Shown: positions 18,507-26,215 of the stretch, piece after piece
Layout: each line of letters opens with the position of its first letter
How positions within the stretch are numbered: position 1 is the first letter of the stretch
Assembly (NCBI GenBank): GCA_021790195.1
Contig: JAJYIF010000008.1
Coordinates: 1 to 64,000 of the forward strand
Length of the DNA: 64,000 nt
Direction: 5' to 3'
DNA from: Nitrospirota bacterium
GTDB lineage: Bacteria > Nitrospirota > Thermodesulfovibrionia > Thermodesulfovibrionales > UBA9159
Notes under the pieces: generated by a model
The model's input: the letters and a program-made list of their open reading frames with translations, nothing else
Database searches by the model: none
Told to the model about the DNA's origin: nothing
Translations under genes and position numbers: made by a program

Positions 18507-19115
18507 ATGCAGCAGCGCACGTGGAGAAGGAGAAATTATTTTGTCAGAAAGGAATTTCAGGGACGGTTTATCCTCAGGTTCTTCCTGACCATACTCATAG
18601 GCGCTGTCGTATTCACCGCCATCTTCAGCCTCTTTTCCTCTCATACTATCACTGTGACATATGAAGGGTCCGTCCTGAGGATAGATAGGACGCCGAAGGC
18701 GCTTCTTGTGGAGATCCTTCGTACCTACGGCGTATATATATTTCTGCTGGGTCTCGGCATAAGCATAGTCTCCCTGTTCATCTCGCACCGTATAGCGGGT
18801 CCCCTTTACCGCCTGGAGAAGTCCGTGGAGGAGATAACAAAGGGGAAGCTTGATTTTAAGATCACGCTGAGAAGGAAGGATGAACTGAAGGAGCTTGCGG
18901 CCTCCATGAACTCGATGATGAGGGAGCTCTCGGGCCGCATCGGGGACATAAAGAGAGAGGCGGACATTGTGCAGGGCGCCCTGCTCGGTCTTTCGGAGAG
19001 TGCGAAAGGCGAGAAGGTCGTTACCGCCGAAATGAGGGAAGGCGTTTCAGAAGCCGTGCGGTCGATGGAAGATCTGAAGAAGACCCTTTCCTTCTTCAAA
19101 CTGCATAAAGGTTGA
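18507..19115 (+). CDS. Two-helix membrane protein with HAMP domain
   Basis: This 202-residue protein has a basic N-terminus, a first membrane helix (FFLTILIGAVVFTAIFSLF), a short periplasmic loop of about 25 residues, a second helix (YGVYIFLLGLGISIVSLFI), and a HAMP domain (SHRIAGPLYRLEKSVEEITK ... DELKELAASMNSMM). A C-terminal coiled-coil tail follows, with no kinase, cyclase or methyl-accepting output. HAMP domains pass conformational signals across the membrane. With no output here, it may act on a partner, perhaps the neighbouring chaperone or protease. It lies nine bases after the SurA-like gene. Confidence 0.72.
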   Translation: MQQRTWRRRNYFVRKEFQGRFILRFFLTILIGAVVFTAIFSLFSSHTITVTYEGSVLRIDRTPKALLVEILRTYGVYIFLLGLGISIVSLFISHRIAGPLYRLEKSVEEITKGKLDFKITLRRKDELKELAASMNSMMRELSGRIGDIKREADIVQGALLGLSESAKGEKVVTAEMREGVSEAVRSMEDLKKTLSFFKLHKG

Positions 19116-19138
19116 GGTCCATCTCCCGGGCCGGACCC

Positions 19139-19699
19139 ATGCGCAGGAAACAGGTCATTATCTCATCCATATTCCTTCTGGTCCTTCCGATTGTTTCCAC
19201 AGATGTCTTTGCCCAGCCGACACAGGCGGCGCCGAAGATCTCTTCCCGCTACGCAAAGGTATTTTACCAGAGCGACGCGCTCCTGAGGCTGTTCAACAAG
19301 AGGATAAGGCTCGGCTCTCTCAGTTATCTGCTCAAGCGCAGGGTGTCCGAGGAGTTGTCATTGAAGGGCCAGGTCTCCGAGAAGATAGACATTATTGTGG
19401 AGCGAGTCGAGACCATCCTCGAGATGAGGCCGAAGGAACTCAGGTTCGATATAATCATCACTCCCGATGCCGACGCGGTCAGGTCCCTGTATAAAAAGAT
19501 ATATCACAGGGACGTGGAATTCTTGGCCTTCTATTCTCCCCTGGCGAAGGCGATCTATGTGTCGGCGGATGATATAAAATCAAAGGTCCTTGCCCATGAG
19601 ATTGCCCATGCCGTCATAGACCAGTATTTCGGGGTGGCTGCGCCGATCAAGATCCACGAAATCCTCGCAGACTATGTGACGGAGAATTTCGAGGAGTGA
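19139..19699 (+). CDS. Exported HExxH metallopeptidase-like protein
   Basis: The 186-residue product has a signal peptide (VIISSIFLLVLPIVSTDVFA) and, near the C-terminus, HEIAH (residues 153-157), the zinc-binding motif of metallopeptidases. Glu174 in KIHEILADYV, 17 residues later, is a fitting third ligand, which would place it among gluzincin-like peptidases. The protein is short and lacks the usual large peptidase lobes, so substrate and activity are unclear. A TTG at 19112 overlapping the HAMP gene stop is an alternative start; the ATG at 19139 gives a clean signal peptide. It is co-transcribed with two envelope genes and probably acts in the periplasm. Confidence 0.65.
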   Translation: MRRKQVIISSIFLLVLPIVSTDVFAQPTQAAPKISSRYAKVFYQSDALLRLFNKRIRLGSLSYLLKRRVSEELSLKGQVSEKIDIIVERVETILEMRPKELRFDIIITPDADAVRSLYKKIYHRDVEFLAFYSPLAKAIYVSADDIKSKVLAHEIAHAVIDQYFGVAAPIKIHEILADYVTENFEE

Positions 19700-19715
19700 T
19701 GAAGTCAAGGCCGGT

Positions 19716-20696
19716 TTAGACTTCCGGTATATCAGGACGGGGATAGAGACCCGCCGCCTTAACGATCTTCTCGATGGCGCTCTCCCACTCGATGGCCTGA
19801 ATGTGCACGCCCCTGACCCCCGGCGTCTCCAGCACCTGGTGAATGAGCTCGACCGTTATCTTGATGCCTTCAGCCTCCTGAAGCTCCTTCGCCTTTTTCT
19901 TGTCGTCTCCCGCTTCTTCTTTCGCCTTGTTCATGCGGTTGATCAGGGATTTCGGGACCGACACACCCGCAACAGAGGAATCCATATATTTAAGCATCAT
20001 TGCGCTCTTGGGGACTATGATCCCTCCGAGAATGGCGGTCCGCTCGTGGAGGCCCATGTTCCGTATCTTCTCCATCTGCGATCTGAAGCCTTCGACATCG
20101 TATATGCCCTGGGTCTGAATAAAATCCGCCCCTGCATTAACCTTCTTCAAAAGGTTGACCGGTCTGAAGTCTATGGGGTCCGCCATAGGGGTCCATGAAG
20201 CCCCTACGAATAATTTTGGCGCGGCTTCGAGCTTGTCCCCTCCTTCCTGAAGGCCCTCGTCGCGCATCTTCTTGAGTATCCCGACAAGCTGGCAGGTGTC
20301 CACGTCATAAACGTTCTTGGCCCCCGGATGTCCCTTGAGTTTTCCAGCCGCGCTGAACTTCTGATGGTCTCCGGCAAGACAGAGACAATTCTTGAGACCG
20401 AGGGCCGCGGCCCCGAGCAGATCGGCCTGCATGGCTATGCGGTTTCTGTCCCTGCAAGTCATCTGCATCACGGGCTCGAGCCCTTCCCTTAAGGCTATTA
20501 CCGCAGCGGCTATGCTCGACATGCGCACCACCGCAGTCTGGCAATCGGTGATATTCGCCGCGTCGCAAAATCCCCTTAGGATGTTCGCCTTCTTCATTAC
20601 CTCATGCGGGTCGGCGCTCATGGGGGGGCCGAGCTCCGCCGTGACCGCAGGCCGGCCGCTCATAATGACTCTTTCAAGGTTGCTTCCGCTCTTCAT
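19716..20696 (-). CDS. metF: Methylenetetrahydrofolate reductase
   Basis: This 326-residue TIM-barrel flavoprotein converts 5,10-methylene-THF to 5-methyl-THF. Seen: AVTAELGPPMSADPHEV at the start, CDAANITDCQTAVVRMSS, the NCLCLAGDH block that lines the FAD site, GADFIQTQGIYDVEGF and ILGGIIVPKSA. It is the short catalytic form found with MetV in acetogens and other anaerobes, which lacks the eukaryotic regulatory domain. It overlaps metV by four bases, so the two subunits are made together. With MetV and the oxidoreductase upstream it belongs to the methyl branch of the Wood-Ljungdahl pathway. Confidence 0.93.
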   Translation of the reverse strand: MKSGSNLERVIMSGRPAVTAELGPPMSADPHEVMKKANILRGFCDAANITDCQTAVVRMSSIAAAVIALREGLEPVMQMTCRDRNRIAMQADLLGAAALGLKNCLCLAGDHQKFSAAGKLKGHPGAKNVYDVDTCQLVGILKKMRDEGLQEGGDKLEAAPKLFVGASWTPMADPIDFRPVNLLKKVNAGADFIQTQGIYDVEGFRSQMEKIRNMGLHERTAILGGIIVPKSAMMLKYMDSSVAGVSVPKSLINRMNKAKEEAGDDKKKAKELQEAEGIKITVELIHQVLETPGVRGVHIQAIEWESAIEKIVKAAGLYPRPDIPEV

Positions 20697-21412
20697 TGCT
20701 TCTTACCTCCCGCCTGCTCGACCTTCTTTTCTTCCCTTTCCTCGTATTCGCGTATGTGCTCAAGCGAGACCCTGCGCGGTCCGCCGTCACGAGAGGTCGA
20801 CCAGTTGCGCGCGGGCAGTACCTCGGAAAGTCTGTCGAGGGTCCCGAGCTTCTTCATCCGCTCGACGATCAGATACCAGGCGCAATCTATCTCCTGACTG
20901 ACCTCGCACTTGCCCTTGTTCGTCCCTCCGCAGGGCCCGTTCATCAATGTCTTTGAGCATCTCGCTACCGGGCAGATGCCGCCTGTGAGATGGAGGATGC
21001 AGTTTCCGCATCCGGCGCAGAGCTCGACGAACCTGCCGGGCGCCTCGACCGCCCCGTAAAAGGAGGTGTTTATGCCCGGATAAACAGGGACATTTCCTAT
21101 CCTCTCCGAGAGGAAGTTCACTCCCACACCGCAGGCCGTCGAGAGCACGAGATCGTATTTCCTGACCTCGTCCAAGACAGGGTCAAAGTATTCCGGCTCG
21201 CAGTGGCGCATGACCCCCATGTGATTCACTTCCATGGCCTTCCCTTCCTGGGCGGCGCGCATACGGATAAGGGAGGCTATGGTCTCGGCCTCCTTTTCCC
21301 CGCCGGCGTGGCAAACGGCAACACACGTGTTGCACCCGAACACGAGGACCTTTTTGAAGTCCTTGACCATGTCCCATATCTCTTCAATCGGTTTCTGTGA
21401 TCCAATGATCAT
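20693..21412 (-). CDS. metV: MetV-type Fe-S/zinc subunit of methylene-THF reductase
   Basis: The 239-residue product begins MIIGSQKPIEEI, typical of MetV, and is rich in cysteines: FGCNTCVAVCHAGG, RHCEPEYFDPV, STACGVGVNF, LCAGCGNCILHLTGGICPV, then NGPCGGTNKGKCE. These bind Fe-S clusters (and Zn in related proteins) and pass electrons to the FAD of MetF. MetV is known from Moorella and other acetogens as the partner of MetF that accepts electrons from ferredoxin or a bifurcating complex. The start at 21412 was chosen by family fit and an AGGAG upstream; eight further codons are open. A 167-bp repeat separates it from the next gene upstream. Confidence 0.88.
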   Translation of the reverse strand: MIIGSQKPIEEIWDMVKDFKKVLVFGCNTCVAVCHAGGEKEAETIASLIRMRAAQEGKAMEVNHMGVMRHCEPEYFDPVLDEVRKYDLVLSTACGVGVNFLSERIGNVPVYPGINTSFYGAVEAPGRFVELCAGCGNCILHLTGGICPVARCSKTLMNGPCGGTNKGKCEVSQEIDCAWYLIVERMKKLGTLDRLSEVLPARNWSTSRDGGPRRVSLEHIREYEEREEKKVEQAGGKKQ

Positions 21413-21441
21413 GGTTATCCACTCCTTTACCCTCAAGTTGC

Positions 21442-21608
21442 CCGGAAATCGGATATGGCGAAAAACCTTTTATGGCGATACCTATAGACGGCAAGGATCA
21501 GCCAAACAAAAACAAGTCAAACCACAATATCCGGGAGTTCCTCTTGCACACCCAATGTCTAATGTCCAATCGCATTATAAAAGGTTTTGAGCCGTGTCCG
21601 ATTTCCGG
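21442..21608. repeat. MITE-like element with 32-bp terminal inverted repeats
   Basis: The ends 21442-21473 and 21577-21608 are inverted copies matching at 26 of 32 bases; both begin CCGGAAATCGGA and end ACCTTTTAT. The 103 bases between carry no gene. The size and structure fit a non-autonomous miniature inverted-repeat element or a large intergenic hairpin. No clear target-site duplication was seen. It sits in the metV leader, between co-directional genes of one pathway. Confidence 0.65.
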
Positions 21609-21654
21609 TTTCTATGACTGCAAGATTAATATAAATCGTTCTCACCTGAGACAA

Positions 21655-23757
21655 CTATTTTGACTGCCGCAGCCCTATCTGCTTTATGCGACCGGAGAAA
21701 TCCTCACAGACCGACGCATAGGGATTTCCGCCGTTGCCTGACTTTACCGGGAGAAGCTCGACACGGTCAGACCCGATCTTCAACATTCCGAGGAGCTCCT
21801 TGACCCGGCCGACGCGGGCGCTCACCCTGTGTTCTATACCCCTGTACTTGCAGATTGTGTTATCGCAGCGCACCACGGCAACTCCGTCCGCGCCTGATTC
21901 GAACGCCTTTAGCATATCCAGGATATCGATCCTGCTGGTGCAATGGACAGGCACCGCCCGCACGTTCTTCGGCAGGTCGAAACCGAATACGCCGACATGG
22001 TGCGTGCATACGAAGGCCGCAATGACCGGCTCCTGTCTCTTCTGATCAATCGCGCCGATGATCTGATGCATCGTATTCCTGATCTCCCTGACGTCATAGC
22101 TCACCATGCTGATAGCCTGCGCGGGACACTCCGGCGAGCAAAGCCCGCAGGCCTGACAATACTCCGGCCTTATCTCAGAGACCGAGGCGACCACAGGAGC
22201 GCCGTATGGGCAGACGCGCATGCACGTAAGACAGGCCATGCACTTCTTCTGGTCGACCACAGCGCCGCCTCCGCAAGCGCGACACCTTCCCGCCTCTTTA
22301 AGGGCCTCTTCCTCGTCGTAGCCGATCTCGAAATGGACCATCGAGTCGCAGCGCACTTCCGGCGCGATATGTTTGATCGCGAGACGGGGCTCCCTTTCGA
22401 TCTTTCCGGCAACGTCGGCAGGCATCTGGCTGATCTTCTCCTTCTCCTGATCAGGGAGTCTGCCTTCTATGCCTTCTCCCTGGCAAAAGAGATGGACCGC
22501 AATGGCCGCACGGTGGCCGTTTGCGACCGCGGCTATGGCCGATCCAGGTCCGGTCACGACCTCCCCCGAGACAAACACGCCCCTGGCGCTGCTCATCTGG
22601 GTGGCCGGGTCCCAAACCACCCGGCCGCGCTCATCGAGCTTCACGGAGCTGTCCTTCAGAAAAGAAAGGTCCGACATCTGCCCGATTGTGATAATGATTG
22701 TATCAGCATCCAAAACAGTCGTGACATCATTATCGAAAGAAGGGTTGAAGCGACCGCTCTGATCGAAGACGGATTTCACCTTTACGACCTCAAGTCCGAG
22801 GACTTTGTCTCCTTCGCGCCTGACCGCCTTCGGCCCCCAGCGATGGTTTATCCTGATCCCCTCCTCGATCGCCTCATCCACCTCCCATTTCCAGGCAGGC
22901 ATCTCCTCCGCGCTCTCGAGACATACCATGGAAACGTCCTCCACTCCGAGCCTTCGCGCGGTCCTTGCAACGTCCATGGCCACGTTTCCACCGCCGATGA
23001 CGAGGACCTTATCACCAAGTTTCGGTTTACGATCGAAGGCGACGTCCTCGAGGAAGGGTATGGCGAGCATAACTCCGGGACCTTCCGCTCCCGGGATGTT
23101 CAGAGACCGGCTCTGTGAGAGGCCGATGGCAATGAGGACCGCCTCGTGCTTCCCGACAAGGTCTTTAAGCTTCACGTCCTTTCCGATCTCGCAATTCGTT
23201 CTTACCTCGATTCCCTTGGCAGTCACATCGTCTATGTCTTCCTTTAACACTTCCCTCGGCAGGCGATAAGGGGGGATGGCCGATGCGAGCATTCCGCCCA
23301 GGACCGGGTGACGTTCGTAGATCGTGACATTGTATCCGAAATTCGCGAGGTCGTTTGCGGCAGTAAGTCCGGAAGGGCCCGAGCCGATGATGCCTACGCT
23401 CTTGCCCTTTGTCTTCTCCACGAGCCTGCGCTTGTTTCTCCTGTAGTCCGCGGACTTCTCTATGGCGAACCTCTTCAGGTGCCTGACGGCAAGGGGCTCG
23501 TCGATAGCGCAGCGCCTGCACGCCTGCTCGCACGGATGATGGCATATCATCGAGCAGACAGAGGCGATGGGGTTCACCGAGGTGATCACCTCGAAGGCCT
23601 CGTTGTATCGGCCCTGGGCAATAAGCCCTACATATGCCTGAACGTCAGTGTGCGCGGGGCAGGCCGCACGGCAGGGCGAATAAGGCCTCGTTTCCTTTAT
23701 ATCAGCGCCGTACGGACGGTAAGGTTTTGGATATTCTTCTGCTTTCAAGGGCGCCAT
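21655..23757 (-). CDS. Fused GltD-like FAD oxidoreductase with ferredoxin and MvhD domains
   Basis: The 700-residue protein joins three modules. Residues 1-450 resemble the glutamate synthase small subunit: an N-terminal Cys region (PCRAACPAHTDVQ, CHHPCEQACRRC), an FAD site (VGIIGSGPSGLTAAND) and an NAD(P)H site (VLVIGGGNVAMDVARTA). Residues about 485-555 hold two 4Fe-4S motifs (CMACLTCMRVCPYGAP, CQACGLCSPECPAQ). The C-terminal about 130 residues resemble MvhD, the delta subunit that links hydrogenase or formate dehydrogenase to heterodisulfide reductase (HCTSRIDILDMLKAFESGAD, RCDNTICKYRG). The first MvhD cysteine cluster is reduced to a single Cys (FVCTHHVG). It probably carries electrons from NAD(P)H to MetV-MetF. 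It lies in the same gene run as folD. Confidence 0.85.
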   Translation of the reverse strand: MAPLKAEEYPKPYRPYGADIKETRPYSPCRAACPAHTDVQAYVGLIAQGRYNEAFEVITSVNPIASVCSMICHHPCEQACRRCAIDEPLAVRHLKRFAIEKSADYRRNKRRLVEKTKGKSVGIIGSGPSGLTAANDLANFGYNVTIYERHPVLGGMLASAIPPYRLPREVLKEDIDDVTAKGIEVRTNCEIGKDVKLKDLVGKHEAVLIAIGLSQSRSLNIPGAEGPGVMLAIPFLEDVAFDRKPKLGDKVLVIGGGNVAMDVARTARRLGVEDVSMVCLESAEEMPAWKWEVDEAIEEGIRINHRWGPKAVRREGDKVLGLEVVKVKSVFDQSGRFNPSFDNDVTTVLDADTIIITIGQMSDLSFLKDSSVKLDERGRVVWDPATQMSSARGVFVSGEVVTGPGSAIAAVANGHRAAIAVHLFCQGEGIEGRLPDQEKEKISQMPADVAGKIEREPRLAIKHIAPEVRCDSMVHFEIGYDEEEALKEAGRCRACGGGAVVDQKKCMACLTCMRVCPYGAPVVASVSEIRPEYCQACGLCSPECPAQAISMVSYDVREIRNTMHQIIGAIDQKRQEPVIAAFVCTHHVGVFGFDLPKNVRAVPVHCTSRIDILDMLKAFESGADGVAVVRCDNTICKYRGIEHRVSARVGRVKELLGMLKIGSDRVELLPVKSGNGGNPYASVCEDFSGRIKQIGLRQSK

Positions 23758-23768
23758 CGTTCTTTATT

Positions 23769-24683
23769 CTAACTTATCGACAGGCCCGCGTGCGTCCTTG
23801 CCGAGGTGACGGTGTTCTTCATGAGCATCGTGATCGTCATTGGTCCCACGCCGCCCGGGACCGGGGTGATCGCCCCCGCGATCTCTTTTGCAGCGTCAAA
23901 ATCAACGTCTCCCTTAAGGATCGGAACAGGCTTGCCCGTCTTCTCGCTTATCTTCTCACCCACCCTGTTCACACCCACGTCTATGACGCATGCGCCCGGC
24001 TTGATCCACTCCGGTTTTACAAGGTGCGGCACACCTGCTGCAACTATAAGGATATCCGCGCGTTTGCAGTGCGCCTCGAGGTTCTTCGTGCCGGTATGTA
24101 CTATAGTGACAGTAGAGTTGGCCCCTCTGCCCTTCTGGAGCATCATGTTGGCGATGGGTTTCCCCACTATGTTGGAACGGCCGACAACAACTACCTCGGC
24201 CCCCGAGGTCTCAAAGCCCGAGCGCACGATCAGCTCCTGGATGCCGGCCGGCGTGCATGGAAGAAATTTGGCCTCGGCCCCGCCGATCATCAAACGCCCC
24301 ACGTTTACAGGATGGAAGCAGTCTACGTCCTTGTCGGGGTCTATGGCGTTGAGGACTTTCTTTTCATTGATGTGCTTCGGAAGAGGGAGCTGGACGAGGA
24401 TGCCGTGGACCTTCGGGTCCTTGTTGTATTTATCGACGAGCTTGAGCAGGTCGGCCTCGGACAGGTCCTCGGGCTGATCGTCCTGTATCGAGTTAAAACC
24501 TAGCTCGTGAGCGGTCTTCTGTTTCCCGGTCACATAGCTGACAGATGCGGGGTTCTTGCCTACCAGGATGGTGACCAGGCCCGGAACGACCCCGTGCTTA
24601 TCTTTCATCTCCTGGACCTCTTTCTTGAGCTCTTCTCTGATCTGAGCAGCGACCTCTGTGCCGCTTATAATCTTTGCAGACAT
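23769..24683 (-). CDS. folD: Methylene-THF dehydrogenase/methenyl-THF cyclohydrolase
   Basis: The 304-residue bifunctional enzyme interconverts 10-formyl-, 5,10-methenyl- and 5,10-methylene-THF. Seen: YVTGKQKTAHELGF with the catalytic Lys, GILVQLPLPKHI, the NAD(P)-binding VVVGRSNIVGKPIANMML, and PGGVGPMTITMLMKNTV near the C-terminus. Length is normal. A good AGGAGG ribosome-binding site lies seven bases before the ATG. The stop is 11 bases before the oxidoreductase start, so folD probably leads the transcript folD-oxidoreductase-metV-metF, which covers successive steps of the methyl branch. Confidence 0.96.
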   Translation of the reverse strand: MSAKIISGTEVAAQIREELKKEVQEMKDKHGVVPGLVTILVGKNPASVSYVTGKQKTAHELGFNSIQDDQPEDLSEADLLKLVDKYNKDPKVHGILVQLPLPKHINEKKVLNAIDPDKDVDCFHPVNVGRLMIGGAEAKFLPCTPAGIQELIVRSGFETSGAEVVVVGRSNIVGKPIANMMLQKGRGANSTVTIVHTGTKNLEAHCKRADILIVAAGVPHLVKPEWIKPGACVIDVGVNRVGEKISEKTGKPVPILKGDVDFDAAKEIAGAITPVPGGVGPMTITMLMKNTVTSARTHAGLSIS

Positions 24684-24730
24684 ATTGATTCCTCCTTGTA
24701 TTTAAGTGTCAGCCTATAAATGTCTTATTA

Positions 24731-24804
24731 TCGTCATGCCGGACTTGATCCGGCATCCATAGGTATTTAAGTCACTGGATTCCGGCTTTTGCCGGAATGA
24801 CAAC
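24731..24804. repeat. Double-hairpin intergenic repeat
   Basis: Two perfect 8-bp stems stand in a row: ATGCCGGA-cttga-TCCGGCAT (24736-24756) and ATTCCGGC-tttt-GCCGGAAT (24779-24798), followed by GACAAC. This type of paired CCGG hairpin is a widespread intergenic repeat in bacterial genomes. A fragment of its right end (CCGGAATGACAAC) also lies near 13173. It separates folE and folD and could help end the folE transcript. Confidence 0.65.
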
Positions 24805-24874
24805 TGACGGTATCAACCCTGAGCCTTGATTGTATCGCGTCGTATCTCACAGGCTGAAGCCCCGCGACCACCTC

Positions 24875-25438
24875 TTAATCTCTTTTCTTTATAAGTTCGA
24901 GCAACTCGGCCCTTGTTGATTCCTTGCTCCTGAATATCCCTCTCACCGCAGATGTGACGGTCCTCGCACCGGGCTTCTTTATGCCCCTCATCGAGAGACA
25001 CAGGTGCTCGGCGTCTATTATGACCATGGCGCCCTTAGGCTTGAGTTTTTCCATCAGCATGTCGGCAAGCTGCGCGGTCAGTCTCTCCTGCACCTGCGGC
25101 CTTTTGGCCAGGATCTCGACCGCCTTTGCAAGTTCTCCTATCCCGGCGATCTTCCCTGCCCCCGGAATGTACGCCACGTTGGCTTTTCCGATAAAGGGAA
25201 GCAGGTGGTGCTCGCAGACGGAATAAAAAGGAATATCTTTCAGAAGCACCATCTCGTCGTGGCTTTCTCCCTCTATGTGCTTCAGTATCTCTTCAGTGGG
25301 GGTTTCGAGACCGGAAAAGATCTCCTGATACATCCTTGCGACGCGCTCGGGCGTGTCTTTTATGCCCGGTCTTTCAGGGTCCTCGCCGATCCCCTCGATG
25401 ATGAGCCTCACCCCTTTTTGTATCTTCTTGATATCCAT
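24875..25438 (-). CDS. folE: GTP cyclohydrolase I
   Basis: The 187-residue enzyme converts GTP to 7,8-dihydroneopterin triphosphate, the first step of folate (or tetrahydropterin) synthesis. Seen: [16 protein letters not shown], the zinc-site segment [20 protein letters not shown] and [19 protein letters not shown], with the later zinc Cys region [14 protein letters not shown]. Length and motifs are those of the type IA decameric enzyme. A sigma-70-like promoter is visible upstream. It supplies the folate carrier used by the neighbouring one-carbon enzymes. Confidence 0.96.
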   Translation of the reverse strand: MDIKKIQKGVRLIIEGIGEDPERPGIKDTPERVARMYQEIFSGLETPTEEILKHIEGESHDEMVLLKDIPFYSVCEHHLLPFIGKANVAYIPGAGKIAGIGELAKAVEILAKRPQVQERLTAQLADMLMEKLKPKGAMVIIDAEHLCLSMRGIKKPGARTVTSAVRGIFRSKESTRAELLELIKKRD

Positions 25439-25466
25439 GGCTTAGGCGCTTGTTTAAAGGACTTTA

Positions 25467-25495
25467 ATTTAACATTTCTTATCTATAGTTGACAA
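25467..25495 (-). promoter_or_regulatory. Sigma-70 promoter for folE
   Basis: On the minus strand TTGTCA (25490-25495), a 17-base spacer and TTAAAT (25467-25472) lie about 30 bases before the folE ATG. Spacing is ideal and the -10 box differs from consensus at two positions. Confidence 0.5.
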
Positions 25496-25653
25496 GGCGG
25501 AAAAGGGAGCAATTTTCACAGAGTTTTGTTTCCATCTGTCTGTTATTCCGCGCGGGTGCGTTTCCTGTGCAGCCCGAACCGTGGTGAAGTGAGGATGAGC
25601 AGGAATTTAGACTGAAGACGAAGGCTGGAGTGAGCCAGGCAGGAAGCTTTCTT

Positions 25654-26082
25654 TCAGCCGCCCTGTCTGCAATCGCAGCAGCAGCCCTTGATCTCGAGCG
25701 TATGGGTCATGCCGTCGAAATCGCTTTCCCTGCAGAGTTCGTTCTGGATGGCCTCAAGTTTCGGAGAGTAGACCTCTATGACCCTGCCGCACTTCATGCA
25801 TATGAGATGGTCGTGGTGACCGTGGCCGAAGGTGTGTTCATAATGGGCGTGCTTGTCGTTCTTTTCGACCTGCTCTATGAGGCCGCTCGCGACAAGAAGA
25901 GGAAGTGTCCTGTAAACGGAGGCCTTTGAGACCTTCATGCCCTTGTTCTTCATCCTGAGGAGCAGCTCCTCGGGATCGAAATGACCGTGAAGCGCAAAGA
26001 CCTCGTCGAGTATCCTCTGTCTTTCCTTGGTGAGCTTGAGGCCCCTCTTATAGAGGAAGTTCCTGAAGACCTCCTTCTCCAT
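25654..26082 (-). CDS. Fur-family metalloregulator
   Basis: This 142-residue protein has the Fur winged helix (GLKLTKERQRILDEVFALHG, ASVYRTLPLLVASGLI) and the metal-binding dimer domain (HAHYEHTFGHGHHDHLICMKCGR). The zinc CxxC pair is ICMKC. The C-terminal cysteine group is unusually dense (GCCCDC) compared with the single CxxC of typical Fur. It represses or activates genes according to Fe, Zn, Mn or peroxide. Which metal it senses cannot be read from sequence. It lies alone between folE and the glycosyltransferases. Confidence 0.9.
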   Translation of the reverse strand: MEKEVFRNFLYKRGLKLTKERQRILDEVFALHGHFDPEELLLRMKNKGMKVSKASVYRTLPLLVASGLIEQVEKNDKHAHYEHTFGHGHHDHLICMKCGRVIEVYSPKLEAIQNELCRESDFDGMTHTLEIKGCCCDCRQGG

Positions 26083-26145
26083 GACACTATTCTAACCCGA
26101 AGGGCGCCGATATCGCAAAAAACCGGACATAACAAAGGAGAGCCG

Positions 26146-26180
26146 CGGCGCCAGGTCGCAAAGAACGCAAAGTCAGAAAG
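26146..26180. repeat. Dispersed TTTGCG-type repeat (inverted copy)
   Basis: CGCAAAGAACGCAAAG (26157-26172) is the reverse complement of the word family at 3527-3549 and resembles that near 13250. It lies between fur and a glycosyltransferase gene. Confidence 0.45.
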
Positions 26181-26215
26181 GATTGACGGATTTGAGGAAG
26201 CATGACCGTCCTCTC

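Noticed and set aside
21943-23118. 391-codon open frame on the plus strand
   Set aside because: It is antisense to the fused oxidoreductase, whose Cys and nucleotide-binding motifs are clear.
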